The notes: generated from the sequence alone by a model not told the origin. DNA of 64,000 nucleotides from Bathynomus jamesi (GCA_023014485.1 JAJOZX010005519.1:105001-169000), one strand, 5' to 3'; positions 1 to 11,436 are shown, counted from the first letter of the stretch. Made by a program: numbers and translations.

Positions 1-629
1 TTCATGGTAAAGCCTTTGGTCTTCAAAGTAAATTGAAACTGTTACCAACGCGGATTCGAAGGGCACACGTCTTCGGAAGTTCGGACCGAGAGGCGTAGGC
101 GTGACTCCCTTGTAAAGAAAATCGTACTACAATTCAACGATACACTGTACGATGTAGACTAAGAATACACTGTTATTGTATGATAATCTTGTAAGTTTGT
201 CCTTTAGTAGTGTCAATTTAAAGTGTGATAATCTTACAATGTATAAGTTTAGCATCGAAAATTATTTGAATTGGTGACGCCATCTGTTGGAGGAAATTTC
301 AGTATATTTCAGTTCGGTTCATTTTCATTAACAACATAATTACATGCAAGTTAATTCTTTTGTCAATCCAGAAGAACATGCCAAACAGCAACTTAAGTTT
401 TAAATTAAATATGTAGGAAATAAATTTTACTCACATATGTTACATCTGTTGAGCTCGAACCTTTGTACTTATAATGTATGTTGCAAAGCGGGGTAGGGGT
501 CATTCACGGATGAACCTGCAATTATTTGCAACTTTTATACTATCACTTAAGCCAACCATAATACCGATATGACGTAAATGTGGGTTTCGCTTTAAAATTT
601 TCATGCAAAATACAAAATAAACCTTTTAG
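1..629. other. intron or upstream sequence, nothing recognised
   Basis: AT-rich DNA upstream of the first bait exon. I see no open frame resembling the N-terminal macroglobulin domains of the thioester protein, so its earlier exons should lie left of the window. Confidence 0.5.
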
Positions 630-816
630 GTAATCTTGAGCTCAGGATCACTGAGCCGTCTCGGGTTGAGAATCTTAGCTTGTACCTTCGGAGCTTTCCT
701 TTTGAGGAACTGGTGGCTGGCGAGTCTCAGCCTTCCCCCTCATCGTCTGCGAGTAATGTTGAAAAGAAGCGGACATATTTCCCAGAGACGTGGCTCTGGC
801 ACCTCTTTAGAACTGA
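630..816 (+). CDS. thioester protein, alternative bait-region exon A
   Basis: One of four alternative exons encoding the protease bait region of an alpha-2-macroglobulin/TEP-family protein. The acceptor is ccttttag before 630 and the donor is GA|GTCAGT after 816. The exon starts with 2 nt finishing a codon, then about 61 codons, then 2 nt. The variable part is acidic and Ser/Pro rich (EELVAGESQPSPSSS), followed by the conserved end KKRTYFPETWLWHLF. In this family the bait is cut by attacking proteases and RxxFPETWxW marks the return to the constant fold. It would splice to the exon at 31103 with correct phase. Length (187 nt, 1 mod 3) and exit phase match exons B, C and D exactly. Family assignment is firm; use of the exon in mRNA is inferred. 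Confidence 0.88.
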
Positions 817-2050
817 GTCAGTAGAGGAAATTGTTTCTCTCGCAAGAAATTATAACATCAATTCACTGTTTATTGCTTTAATTTATTTTATATCCAGCTT
901 TGGCATGACTTTTTCAAGACTAATATGATTATTTCGATCCTGGTTAGTCTCTGGGAATAATTTGAAAAGGATTAAATTTCGTATTCTCTTATTTTTCGCT
1001 TTTGACTTTATACTGCGTAACACTTTCAGGCGGAGTGGTATAGCGTTTACACCAAAATTTAGTTTCTGCGCCAAAGTGTGTTCATCCCATATTGTTTGGT
1101 TTGTGGCAAAACGTAGCTTTCAATTGCGTTAATTTTTTTAATTCATTAAATATTAAAAAATTTGAATTACTAAATGCATTTTCGTGGATCACCGATGTCC
1201 GTGTAAAGATAATTCAAAATATTGTTAAAGAGGCTCTCTCTCGTCGGTATCGTCCGCTAATGATCCTTCAGTAAATTCGTTTACCAGCGGCGCTATCCCA
1301 TTAGATTCGTTTAACGGTGGTGCTACCTGAACCAGACCCGCTTGCCGACGGCCCTACTTCAATAGGTTTGCTTTCCGGTGGCGCCATTCTGTTTGTCTCG
1401 TTACTCTGCCCAAAAGAACAACTTTACATGCATGTATCTACTGTATGTAGAACGTTGTGCGCATTAAGATACTCGTAGATTAAGTCCCCTAACTTTAATT
1501 TGCCTTGGACATTTAAATTTATCCTGTCCGCTGAACCTGTCCTACAGGTCAAAGGAATCTAATTCACTTGCCTTCGCATAACGTTTTAAGCCTGCCGATT
1601 ATCCCATTGGCTTTACTTAATGCCATATTGTTTGCTTTCAAGCGAGGCAGGATTCCAATCAAGATACCTCGGTCGGTTTTTGGTCTTATTGTGTCAGTTA
1701 ATTCGTCAAATTCAGACGTAATTTTTTCCCGAGTACCTACCGAGTCCCTTCTGAAATAAGTTTTTTGAATCTGCCTCCGCTATTATTACTAAAGTGACCA
1801 GATTTTTTGAAGTTAAAAACGGAACATGTCCTGAACTCCCCAATGGGGGGGGGGGGGGTCAAGTGCGGGGAAGGGGTGTACCCCTGCCGCGGTTGAGAAA
1901 ATTTTGAAATTGCAATACTCAAAAAACGTGTTTTGGTGACATCGTAAGCAGATATTTCAATGCTTAATTTCATCAAAAAACAAGCCCTCATATGACATAC
2001 ATACATGTCCATTCTCTGTTGTACCAAGTACTCTATATACAACCTTACCT
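817..2050. other. intron sequence with a G-run repeat remnant
   Basis: No gene is recognised here. Around 1790-1910 there is a G-rich stretch (14 G in a row near 1845) that looks like the terminus of an old transposon, but I could not find a matching inverted end. The rest is AT-rich intron between bait exons A and B. Confidence 0.4.
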
Positions 2051-2075
2051 TACAAAGGTTTCGCGCGATGATTTC

Positions 2076-3628
2076 TCATTTCGCAAAGGTCAAGCTTGTC
2101 GCCCCTCCTCTCGAGTTGTTCTGATAAAGTAGTGAGTTGGATTCTTGCGTTCTCCACCTCACATAGCCAGGTACGCCCGGCTCATCGGGGATTGTTCTGA
2201 GCCAGGCGTCTAGTCTTCTTTTGAAGATGTCCACTGCAACTCCCTTCGTGTTTCTTAGGTCTTTGGGCAACTGATTAAACAGTTTTGGTCCTCTCACTAC
2301 AAAACTATTTTCTTTCAGCGTTAAGGATGTTCCCTGTCTCGCCTTCAATTTGGAAATACGACACAGTCTACCGTTTCTACTTTCCACCGTTGTTTGGGGA
2401 GTCATAGGATTCAGAGTAAGATTAGGGACTAGTTTCTCCATTATTTTCCAAGTGTACAGTAAATAATGGTGTATCTCTCTCTCCTCCTTTCCAGTGAATA
2501 TAGGTCTAGTTCGCGTAACCTTTCCCAGTAATTTAGTTCTTTGCACCCATTGATCTTGGCTGTGAAGCTTCTCTGGATCCCTTCTAGCTGTCTAATGTCT
2601 TTTTTTTTATATGGGCATGTTAGGACCGAGCAGTATTCCAATTTGGGTATGATCAGGGTTTTCAGTAGAGGAATCATTACATTCCTATCCCTTCGTTTAA
2701 AGGTTCTCAATATCTGTCCCGTTATTCTCTCTGCTCTGTTTACTGCTATCTTATTTTGTGTTTCAAATTTCGCATCATCTGTCATTACAACCCCTAAATC
2801 TTTTGCTCTGAAATTTCTCTGAATTTCCTATCCATTTGGGGCATAATATTCCATGGATTTTAGGTCTTCTCTTTTTCCGTACCGTAATAGCTGAAATTTC
2901 TCGGTGTTAAACTTCATATTGTCGTCTTCCGTCCACTTGTAGATTCTGTTTATGTCGGTTTGTAGAGATCCTATGTCTTCTGGGTTTCTTATTTCAGTTT
3001 ACGTATTATGATTCCGTGGTCACACTTGTCGAACGCTTTAGCAAAGTCTGTGTATAGTACATCATAGTTTTCATTACTTTCAAGTGAATCAATAATGTTG
3101 TAGTGTTCCATTAGTTGTGATAGACATGATCTGCCTGATCGAAACCCGTGTTGGTTATCATTGAATTTTTTCTGAGTTTCCAAAAAGTCATAGATTTTCT
3201 GTCTAACTATTCTTTGAAATATTTTAGTGAGATGGGATGTAAGCGATACTGGCCTATAGTTTTTGGCCTCAGATCGATCTCCTCCTTTATATATTGAGAC
3301 TATGTTCGCGCTGTTCAGGATGCCCGGTATTTCTCTCGTGTCTAGTGATCGTCTCCATATCCAATATAGGGGCTCAGCGATTGCATTCTTGCAGGTTTTG
3401 ATCAGTGTGGCATTCTATTTATCCGGTCCTGTCGCTGAGTGTGTTTTTAGTTCCCCCTATGGCTTGTGTAATATCATCCGTCGTAAAGTCGAAATCCGTT
3501 ATACTTTCCCCTTGTGGGTCTTCTTCAAAGAACGCGCTTCTATCGCATATCAATTTGTCAGTTTTTGGGATATTGAAAGATGATTCGTACTGAGCTTTTA
3601 ATATTTCAGATACTTCTGTTAGATACAA
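2076..3628 (-). pseudogene. non-LTR retrotransposon (CR1/L2-like) reverse transcriptase, truncated
   Basis: Reading leftward from 3628 the fragments follow reverse-transcriptase order: a leader segment (3419-3628), the block with QHGFRSGRSC and YTDFAKAFDKCDHG (2989-3183), a thumb-like segment with KFNTEK, then DLGVVMTDD and LEYC (2441-2785), and a C-terminal block with LFNQLPKDLRNTKG and DIFKRRLDAWL (2076-2546). The catalytic FADD box expected between 2989 and 2830 is missing, so the copy is internally deleted as well as 5' truncated and frameshifted. The same family recurs at 29868, 32840 and 63913. It lies in the intron between bait exons A and B. Confidence 0.85.
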
Positions 3629-3639
3629 TACTAACCATA

Positions 3640-3968
3640 AAAATCAAATAAGAGACAATAACGAAACAGTCAAATTAGCACTTTTCCACCAGTGCAAACT
3701 GACAACTTTCGTCTTGTATTACGTAATGCTTGAATAACCATAACCCTAATGCTCAATAACCATAACACTACGAAATTATACATTTTTTCAGAAACTCCTC
3801 ACGTAATCACCCTTTAACTCAAAAAGTGAGGGAGTCCTGAGATACTCCGACTCCTAATATATTTATTTCATTATATTTAATATAATGAAACTAACAATAT
3901 TGACACGCGGCATTGCGCAAATACGCCTGTTTGGTTTGGTTATATATATATATACTTATTTATTTATT
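3640..3968. other. AT-rich intron sequence, nothing recognised
   Basis: No open frame or repeat structure of note beyond a short TA run near 3940-3955. Confidence 0.4.
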
Positions 3969-4416
3969 AGTGGTGGACCGAATATCCGCACCATTTTTAA
4001 CATCCGCATCCGCACTTCTGACTGCGGATATTACCTCTAATAAATTATGCAATTTACAATTAAATTAGCTTGTAAGGCCCAGTCATGCACATTTCATGTA
4101 AAATATTAATTTGAACAAACAAATATATAAACCTGAAAATATAAATAGTTGGTAACAGAAAATTGAATGAAACTTGTTTCATTGAATTTTCTGTGGCTGA
4201 AACTCTCGAGAAAGTTATTTTTATCATAATGAAAACATTGATTTTAATTCTTATGCATTGCCTGCCATAATAGTAATATCACGAAATTTTAAAAATTGTC
4301 ATATATTCAAAATTCTATATTATATTGATAGATTAACTAAATATCCGCATCCGCGGATATTGAAATTAAAGATCCGCATCCGCAGATGTTGGAAAACTGA
4401 CATCCGGTCCACCACT
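3969..4416. mobile_element. hAT-like MITE with AGTGGTGGACCG ends
   Basis: The left end AGTGGTGGACCG and the right end CGGTCCACCACT are inverted copies. The sub-terminal regions carry repeated ATCCGC motifs in opposite orientation on both sides. There is no coding capacity. The (T)AGTGGTGG terminus resembles hAT ends. Flanks are TA-rich, so a target duplication cannot be judged. Confidence 0.7.
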
Positions 4417-4417
4417 A

Positions 4418-4449
<32 letters not shown>

Positions 4450-4664
4450 GCGGCTAGAAAGTCCTTTCGCAATGAAATTACAGCATATATGTATGTTGCC
4501 CTTGTTTCTCATGCAAAGGAATTTTGTTGCCACCCTGTATAACGTAGTGGGAGATACCCTTGGATGGCAATAATTACTTGCATGGCAATAATTACTTGCA
4601 TACAATAGATTACACCCAATTTATATACGTTGGTTCGTGATTTTATATATATATATATATATGT

Positions 4665-5058
4665 AAAGAACGACGCTTGTGTAGAAGAGCGTTCCGCACA
4701 TGATGAGGAACAAACAAATGAACGAACAAATGAAAAATGAGGTACCTTCCTGGAATCGAACCCGGGATCATCCGATTGCCGGTCAGATATGCTATCCACT
4801 ACACCAAGGACCTCGATCAATCAGAAGTCGTAATTCTCCTACATACGAGCAGAAACCAATGCCCTGAGGGGGCACCTTCGCATGCCGTACATATACGACT
4901 TCTGATTGATCGAGGTCCTTGGTGTAGTGGATAGCATATCTGACCGGCAATCGGATGATCCCGGGTTCGATTCCCGGGAGGTACCTCATTTTTTATTTGT
5001 TCGTTCTCCCTCCTCATCTTGTGCGGAACGCTCTTCTACACAAGCTTCGTTCTTTACA
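4665..5058. repeat. large inverted repeat with two tRNA-like arms
   Basis: The block 4665-4835 (AAAGAACGACGCTTGTGTAG onward) reappears as reverse complement at about 4890-5058. The arms are about 165 bp around a loop of roughly 50 bp that contains non-repeated sequence. Each arm holds a tRNA-like unit: - strand 4740-4813 and + strand 4913-4986. Each unit has an A box (TGGTGTAGTGG), a B box (GGGTTCGATTC), an anticodon-like GGC, and an acceptor helix AGGTCCT/AGGTACCT with one bulge. C replaces the near-universal U33, so these are more likely tRNA-derived SINE units than working tRNA genes. Arms differ at only a few bases (for example TTCCTGG versus TCCCGGG). Confidence 0.8.
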
Positions 5059-5086
5059 TTAATTATATTGTGTTGTTTGCAGTTAA

Positions 5087-5090
5087 AATG

Positions 5091-5123
<33 letters not shown>

Positions 5124-5141
5124 GTATAATGTGTGTGTGTG

Positions 5142-5172
<31 letters not shown>

Positions 5173-5245
5173 ATGTGTATATATATATATGTGTGTGTGT
5201 GTGTATGTGTATATATATATGTGTGTGTATGTGTATATATATATA

Positions 5246-5311
<66 letters not shown>
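5087..5311. repeat. microsatellite (TA)n/(TG)n
   Basis: Alternating blocks of (TA)n, (TG)n and TATG for about 225 bp. Open frames over it are low-complexity artefacts (Tyr-Ile or Cys-Val runs). Confidence 0.95.
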
Positions 5312-5314
<3 letters not shown>

Positions 5315-5920
5315 AGGGGTCAAACGGCAGGGCCTGGAAAAATTGCCTCCCTTTATAAGAAAGAGCCGAAATATTTACATATAGTAATTCGGATTAATTC
5401 TTGAACTAATTCAATAGAAAGGGTATGAATAGGATAGGGATAGGGTATGAATGAGTGAATTAGTATTTCTTTATCAAGTAAATATTATACTTTTACAATT
5501 TTTGTTGTTGAAATAATTTTAACTTAAAATAAGTAAATGTCAGTTGGATTATTTATTTTATTTAATTTGGCCCTTAAGTTTAAGGCTTTACTGGGCTCAC
5601 ATATAAAATATCGCTTTATGAGTAGGGAGAAACTCTATAATCTAGCTCTACAATTACGCCATGCGCACACCGAGATTGTACAGTGCTTAAAAGAAGTCTC
5701 ACGCTTCTGTCTCGTCCCAAGCTAGTCTGTTAGGTATAAAATGGGCGGTCCTTATGGCAGCGGAGGTGTGTTCGGATTGGTGAACATAACTGCTCTAACA
5801 CAATCAATGACGTCCATTATTACGTCACTTCTACTACATTTTAGTGTTTAAAATACAAATGATTAAGAAGCAGAATGGAGCAAGTTTCGGGATGTTGAGA
5901 TGGTTATGGAGCAATCCTAG
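5312..5920. other. intron; dispersed repeat at 5526-5600
   Basis: The stretch with GGATTATTTATTTTATTTAA and TTTGGCCCTTAAG near 5545-5575 recurs near 41890-41920, so it is an interspersed repeat of unknown type. No gene is recognised. Confidence 0.5.
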
Positions 5921-6123
5921 GGATCAAATGTAGAATTCGGACCCCAGCCTTCTTTAGTTAGCTTTATAAGGTTAACTAACGAAAATATCACGACCTAACC
6001 TAACCAATCGTTAGGTTAACTGTACGCCCTTGACGATTGGTTAGGTTAGGTCATGATATTTTCGTTAGTTAGCCTTATAAAGCTAACTAAAGAAGGCTGG
6101 GGTCCGAATTCTACATTTGATCC
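5921..6123. mobile_element. Merlin-like palindromic MITE with 8-bp target duplication
   Basis: The element is a near-perfect palindrome: it starts GGATCAAATGTAGAATTCGG and ends with the reverse complement, with a spacer of about 25 bp near 6020. It is flanked by the direct repeat AATCCTAG on both sides (5913-5920 and 6124-6131). Ends beginning GG and an 8-bp duplication fit the Merlin superfamily. The sub-terminal block with CCTAACCTAACCAATCG is shared with fragments at 12111, 12715 and 37981. Confidence 0.85.
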
Positions 6124-6131
6124 AATCCTAG

Positions 6132-7142
6132 TCATCATAATATTAGCTGGGCATTACATTATACCGTCTCAATATACTATACTGTAGACTATAGAGAACG
6201 ACTAATTCGGCAAATATCTCAAATCATGGCATGATACCCAAGTTATTTTGACGCAGGTCTAAATTATTTGCTCAAATGCAATTATTGATATTAAGTAATT
6301 GTTGGGAATTGTTGTCAATATTGATGTTTGTGATAAGTTATATATCCTACGTGAAGAATCTAATGACCAAATTCCTCAGTGAACCTCTCACGCGCTCGCA
6401 TTTCGAGGAAGTCACGGTCGTCTCACTAATAGATAGTTTATCCATTGTTTTAAGTGGTAACCTATTAAGCGAATTATGTTAAACCTATTCCATCTTATGA
6501 AAGTCATTAGTCTAAAGCAAGACTGGTGGGCCGTGAGTCAGAGAAATTTGCATTTGATTTGTTCATCGTAATTATTACGTAATATAGTACACTGTATATA
6601 GTAGTATATAAGAGTTTATTGGTAGCATATCATATGACAATTCCCATAAACGTGTGATGACCTCGATGTTGCCAGTTTTTATTTTTGGACGTTTTCCAGT
6701 TTATGTACCGTTTTCTACAATGTTGGCTTTTATGCAACTTTCTAGTGTTTCTTTGCTTCTGTTAGGCACAGCATAGAGTAAAACAGAAGGTTAGGTTAGG
6801 TTACGTTAGGTTAGGTTAGGTTATCAAGAACTTACCTCTCTTAAAAAGTTATAATCGACGGCGGTTGTATGCCCAATCAAAAATAAATTATATGAAAAAC
6901 GGTACACAAACTGGAAAAGGTCCTTATTTTTTTCCTGAAACTATTACCTTCTCATAGTTTGTTTTAACAATGCATATATTATCATCTCCACGAACGTAGA
7001 TATTGCAAGAAAAGATTCTAACTAAGGATAAGTAAAGTTCTTTCATGGTCACAATATATACTTTTATAGATGTCAAACATAAAAAATATAATAAAATTCT
7101 ATATTAACATAAATATATATTCGATACATATTTACGTCATGG
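6132..7142. other. intron with a short (TTAGG)n array
   Basis: No gene is recognised. 6789-6823 is seven 5-bp units, TTAGG x2, TTACG, TTAGG x3, TTATC: the arthropod telomere repeat, here interstitial. Confidence 0.7.
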
Positions 7143-7150
7143 CTTTAACA

Positions 7151-8191
7151 TCAGTATTTCGTATAGCTTCCTCCAGCATCAATAATTTCTTGCAATCGTT
7201 GCGGCATAGAAGAGGCCAGATTGTAGGGAATGTTTGGTGTTCGGCATAAGCTCTCCCACCTATTCTTCGTGTGAGCTAAAAGTGCTTCAAATGTTCTTTC
7301 ATTGGGTTGCTCCCATTCGTTAATCATTATTGCCCAAAGGTTTTCAATCGGATTCAAATCAGGAGAACGTGGTGGCAGAATTAGATTAATAATCTCTGGG
7401 ACCTGGGTGATCTTCGTACCACGCTCTCACAACGTTACTCTATGAATGGGACTGTTATCTTCCATTAAGTAAAATGGTTCCGGTGCTGGAACCAGATACG
7501 CACGAACATTGGGTAGCAGCACCTCTTCCAGTATCTGGCAATATTGCTGTCCAGTAAAGCGTCCATCTACTTGAGTCAATTCTCCGACACCATAGCCATA
7601 CATCCAGCCCCACACACCGAGATTGATGTGACCACTACGTTTGCTCGGGAAAACATTTCCTTCTTCATAGCGTTTTCCGCGCTGCCTCCAACAATGCAGG
7701 GAACCATGACTATCTGTTGAAAATGTTTTTTCGTCACAGTACACAACTTTTCTCCAGAATTCTTCCTCCTGCGGCAAGTATTGCAAGGCAAATCCCATCC
7801 GCACCTCTTTATGCTCAATCGTCAATGCAGGTTTTATAGCTGGACGGCGAGAAAAATACCCTGCCTCGTGAAGTCTGTTGTTCACTGTATTTGCGCTACA
7901 ACGAAGGTTCAGGTGTCTGTAAATATGCGTCGCTGGAACAAACGGATGTTCTCTTGCATGATTAACAATCGCAGCATCTTCCTCTTGCGATGTTGAACGC
8001 GGAGGACCAGACCTCGGCAAAGTAGCGATTGCGTTTTCTGCTTCATACCGATGAATCCACCGTTCCACAGTGCTTCGATGAACGTCTAGTCGTCTTGATA
8101 TTTCTCTTATTGGTACACCATATTCATGCAATGTCACCATTGCTCCCCGCATTGCCTGGGTTGTCTCGTGGTGCACAGACGGCCTTTCCAT
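7151..8191 (-). pseudogene. Tc1/mariner transposase with one in-frame stop
   Basis: A DDE transposase of about 347 codons read from 8191 leftward. It has an N-terminal helix-turn-helix (REISRRLDVHRSTVERWIHRY), first catalytic D in YCDEKTF, second D in MEDNSPIH, and the terminal block PRSPDLNPIENLW. The glutamate of NPIE lies 38 residues after the second D, i.e. DD37E spacing. A single TGA just after HRVTL (near 7427) interrupts an otherwise continuous frame, so the copy is recent or the stop is a point change. No terminal inverted repeats were found within about 150 bp either side. Confidence 0.9.
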
Positions 8192-8199
8192 CTTTGTGT

Positions 8200-9222
8200 A
8201 AATGGCTTATGTGAAGCGTGCTGGGACGATAAAGGAATTGAGGATACCATGCACCCCTTCTGAAATTGATTTTGGTTGTGAAGGGTACCAACCCTTCGAA
8301 TGGTAATAATAATCAGCCAATTTCCTATTTTGTTGAACATATGCATAAAAAATTCGTCTTAAAAGCCAAGGATCCAGAAATTGTCAGCAATAGTTTATAT
8401 CCCAACTGAATATAGTCAGCCATCAACAGTATAATCATATTTTAAATCCATAACTACTCATGACTACTCTGTCATAGTAAATAACCTTATTATGACTTAG
8501 GTAGTAGTGGTAATTCTGAGTGGCGGCCTCTAGCCACATACGTTAAACCTATCAGTGCGTCTAAGACCAGACTCTTCTGTTTCTGTCAATTCATTGTTAG
8601 TTTAAGGTATTTTGCTCTTTGTCTTTCTAGGTCTTGGGCATTAAAATAAATATTTGAGTTTGTGTTTAGCATTTCCTCCTCCCTTCGTAATTCCCCACCC
8701 AACCTCGTTTCCTTCGACATAGCAACGCTTACCTCCATCCTCATTCCACTTCCTTCATTAAACCTATTAATTATCGCTTTTACTGTCTCTTCCTTCCATC
8801 TTTCAATGCCAGCGTTCTTAAACCTAGCACATAAATTATATAATATGGAATCTAACACCTTAGATCTCTACGCATTCATGTTACTTGAAGACGCCTGTGT
8901 CTTAGGGGAATCTAAGTGTTGAGAGTGGGCTTGAGGGGTAGTCTATAAATTATTACAGATGACCTTGAACGCTCCAACTATTTAAAAATGATTATTTATT
9001 ACGCACATCATATGGCATAAAACACACATAAATTTAAGTATCTCTTACGCTATAGGAATGGAATTGAATTCTACCAGAGTTAAAAAGTCGCAAAATATGA
9101 TAGATTAGTTTGGAGAGAGAGTTACAAGGAGTTACAAGGAAAAGAAGTACCTCAAAAGGCCTTGCGGCCCATACCGAGGAGGTACCAATGGCAACGGGTG
9201 CCAGGGAAAATTTTCTACACAC
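8200..9222. other. intron sequence; possible 3' part of a LINE
   Basis: 8586-8858 holds a - strand open frame of 90 codons with no family I recognise. The stretch 9010-9222 lies just 3' of the LINE fragment at 9223 on the same strand and may be its untranslated tail. Confidence 0.35.
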
Positions 9223-9453
9223 TCAAATAGTGTGCAAAATTCGGTCTAATCTTTTCTTGAAGTGATCCACAGAGGAACTGTTCACAACTTCTGAAGGTAA
9301 ACTGTTCCACGTCTCACAGATCTTATACGTCAAGTAATTCCCACACACACTAGTCCTATACCGTTTCAAATCCAACTTCCAACCATTGTTGCGAGTTGGG
9401 TTATCATTTAAACTGAACATGTTTCTAAAACGTTTCACAGAGAGAACCCACAA
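9223..9453 (-). pseudogene. LINE reverse transcriptase C-terminal fragment
   Basis: Encodes the C-terminal signature of CR1/L2-like elements: RNNGWKL near the start, then TWNSLPSEVVNSSSVDHFKKR and a stop. Only about 76 codons remain; the rest of the element is lost. The sequence is distinct from the copy at 50.8 kb (shared pattern NSLPxEV). Confidence 0.8.
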
Positions 9454-9801
9454 ATGTATTATAGCGGATGGAGACCTCTTTGATGATTAAATTACAACTT
9501 AAAAAAATATTTGTATGAATAAAATTCTTGGACTTTGTTTGATTTGTTTCATCATTTGAACGCTTATCTGTATAATGTTAACTAAATGGTTGTATGTATA
9601 AAATCCTTAAAGATTTTTCCCTCACCCTCTGTAGTGTGATTAGTCATTAATTTGTTAAATGACGAACCGTTTAAAATATGAATGTTTGTGTGATTGTGAG
9701 AAAAAGAATAATTCAAGCAGTTCTTCATCATCAAATTGAATTCTTCCCCTCCCCCCCCTTTTTTTTTTTTTTTTTAATAATCCTTTTCCTATGTTGCTTA
9801 G
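9454..9801. other. intron ending in a strong pyrimidine tract
   Basis: No gene. The last 65 bases before exon B include a run of C then T (about 9748-9775) and end TTGCTTAG, a strong branch/acceptor region. Confidence 0.6.
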
Positions 9802-10021
9802 GCGCTCATGTTCACCGGGCTCAAATGATGCCCCACCGGACTCGGACTACAGTGATGCCCCACCGGACTACAGTGATGCCCACCGTTGTCTTTACTACTA
9901 CTATGTTACCACGAGCAACTGTGATACCCACAGTTCTTCCGGCATCCGTAGCAGACATTCTTAATAAAGACATTAGGAAGGATTTTCCCGAAACGTTTCG
10001 CTGGAATTTGTTTTCAATTTC
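9802..10021 (+). CDS. thioester protein, alternative bait-region exon B
   Basis: The second alternative bait exon. Acceptor TTGCTTAG before 9802; donor TC|GTAAGA after 10021. It starts with 2 nt then GCT CAT (AHVHRAQMM) and ends with 5 codons plus 2 nt after the conserved tryptophan, as in the other three. The bait is Thr/Met/Pro/His rich with an internal repeat (MPHRTRTTVMPHRTTVMP) and lacks acidic residues until just before the conserved end, which here reads RKDFPETFRWNLF, with F instead of the first W. The repetitive bait suggests expansion by local duplication. The phase and position make me confident it belongs to the gene although the motif is the most diverged. Confidence 0.82.
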
Positions 10022-11040
10022 GTAAGAAATTTATCGCATTTTTCGGGTAATGAGCGAATGCTGCAATATTGGTGACGGACATTTCACACTTGAATACTTA
10101 TCCCAACTTCGAACTTAATGGCTCGTAACAATTTTCACAACTTTCTTTCCCTGAATACCTTCCATAGTTACCCTTTGCTTTTACATTATTTATTATCATT
10201 ATCATTATTTGCCTCCACGTGAATTTAGACAATTAAATTATCGTTGTGAAGACTAAGAAAGACGCTATTAATTTTTTTTATGGTTTATTTTATTCTTTAA
10301 AATGGGTGACGAAATTTCCAATAACACTGGTCTGCGTGATTTTAAAGGCCAAGGATATGTTTGTTGTTCTTAGGTCAGTTTCTCACGCTGATTCCGAAAA
10401 TCGCATCCATTTTTCTCAATCAGGTCAACTTTTCGAAATATAAACACTCTAGAAATTCTCATTTCCCGTTTTATTGGAAGGTGAGCGATACATGTAGTAG
10501 CATATGTCGACTGGTATATACATACAGGCTGTTCTTATAGATCTCAAGAAGGGTACAGCACACTATAATAGGCTAATCAGGGATGAATGGCCTCTTCAGG
10601 GACTTCCGCTTGTGCCGGGCAGACACCACATCCCTCTTCAGGCACCAGCAGTAGTCGGCCAGGAAGGAAGGTTAAAGGAAGGTTATTTTAAGGGCACCCG
10701 TGACAAGTTAGGACAAAAACATAATTCATAAACACCAGTCCAGTAACACCATTTGAGACATACGGTACATGTAGTTTTTCAAATCGAGCATATCTAAAAA
10801 ACCTGACTTGATTGAGAAGAATGGATTACATTTCTGAATTCAGCGTGCGAAACTGATCCTAAATCAGTTGAAAAACCTCTGACCTTTGAAAAAAAGATTT
10901 GAAACGCAGGCCAGTGTAATAATTCGCATCGGCGCCATTTATCCCAACTTCATTCCAGTTCGCTTCGAGTATGGTTCACTTAAGTTCTTTCTGGATGCAG
11001 TCAAATGAGCAATATTAAAGAAAGATTTGTGTTCCCTTAG
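10022..11040. other. intron between bait exons B and C, nothing recognised
   Basis: A 75-codon open frame at 10504-10731 has no features I recognise. The rest is AT-rich. Confidence 0.4.
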
Positions 11041-11215
11041 TAATCCGTAATAGAGGACGATCGCGTTGGCGTTCAGTGGGATTCAGAGTGAAAGATCGCT
11101 CCTCGCCACCATCCATGAACAGCGGTACAATGAGCTCCAGTGTCCCCAAAAGCCAGGGAAAGAAACGACGAACCCACTTCCCTGAAACGTGGCTCTGGCT
11201 CATAAAAACCATATC
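11041..11215 (+). CDS. thioester protein, alternative bait-region exon C
   Basis: The third alternative bait exon. Acceptor GTTCCCTTAG before 11041; donor TC|GTTAGT after 11215. Enters with 2 nt (TA), leaves with 2 nt (TC). The bait is strongly basic and Ser rich (IRNRGRSRWRSVGFRVKDR, then SSVPKSQGKKRRT) before HFPETWLWLIKTI. Many Arg/Lys residues would suit trypsin-like proteases; that is inference from composition. Only about 1 kb separates it from exon B, the closest pair in the set. Confidence 0.88.
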
Positions 11216-11436
11216 GTTAGTGTTTATGAAACACGTTTGTTCGTTAAAAACTGTAACGTTTTTTTAACGAGTTATCTCGTATTAACAATGACTGCCGCTT
11301 CTCCGGTTTAGTATTATCGTAAATACTACATTTGAAGGCATGATTCGCGGCAATGTAGTCTTTTTGCCATTTTCATTTGACATTACCCGAAACGAGTTAA
11401 GTTTTCTTCTGAATCGTCAGATATGGATCTTACTAA

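Noticed and set aside
4906..4990. working tRNA-Ala(GGC) gene
   Set aside because: C at position 33, a bulged acceptor stem, and an inverted second copy in the same repeat point to a tRNA-derived element.
4740..5060. CRISPR-like repeats
   Set aside because: Eukaryotic window, and the repeats are inverted with no regular spacing.
5087..5404. 150-codon and smaller open frames made of Tyr-Ile or Cys-Val runs
   Set aside because: They are translations of (TA)n and (TG)n microsatellite, on both strands.
6925..6960. FFPETITFS encoded near 6933, resembling the bait-end motif
   Set aside because: No tryptophans follow, a stop comes at once, and there is no acceptor or donor in the right phase; a chance match.
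11384..11410. CCCGAAACG near 11388 as a fifth bait end
   Set aside because: The surrounding frame has no TW or xW and no donor 17 nt further on.
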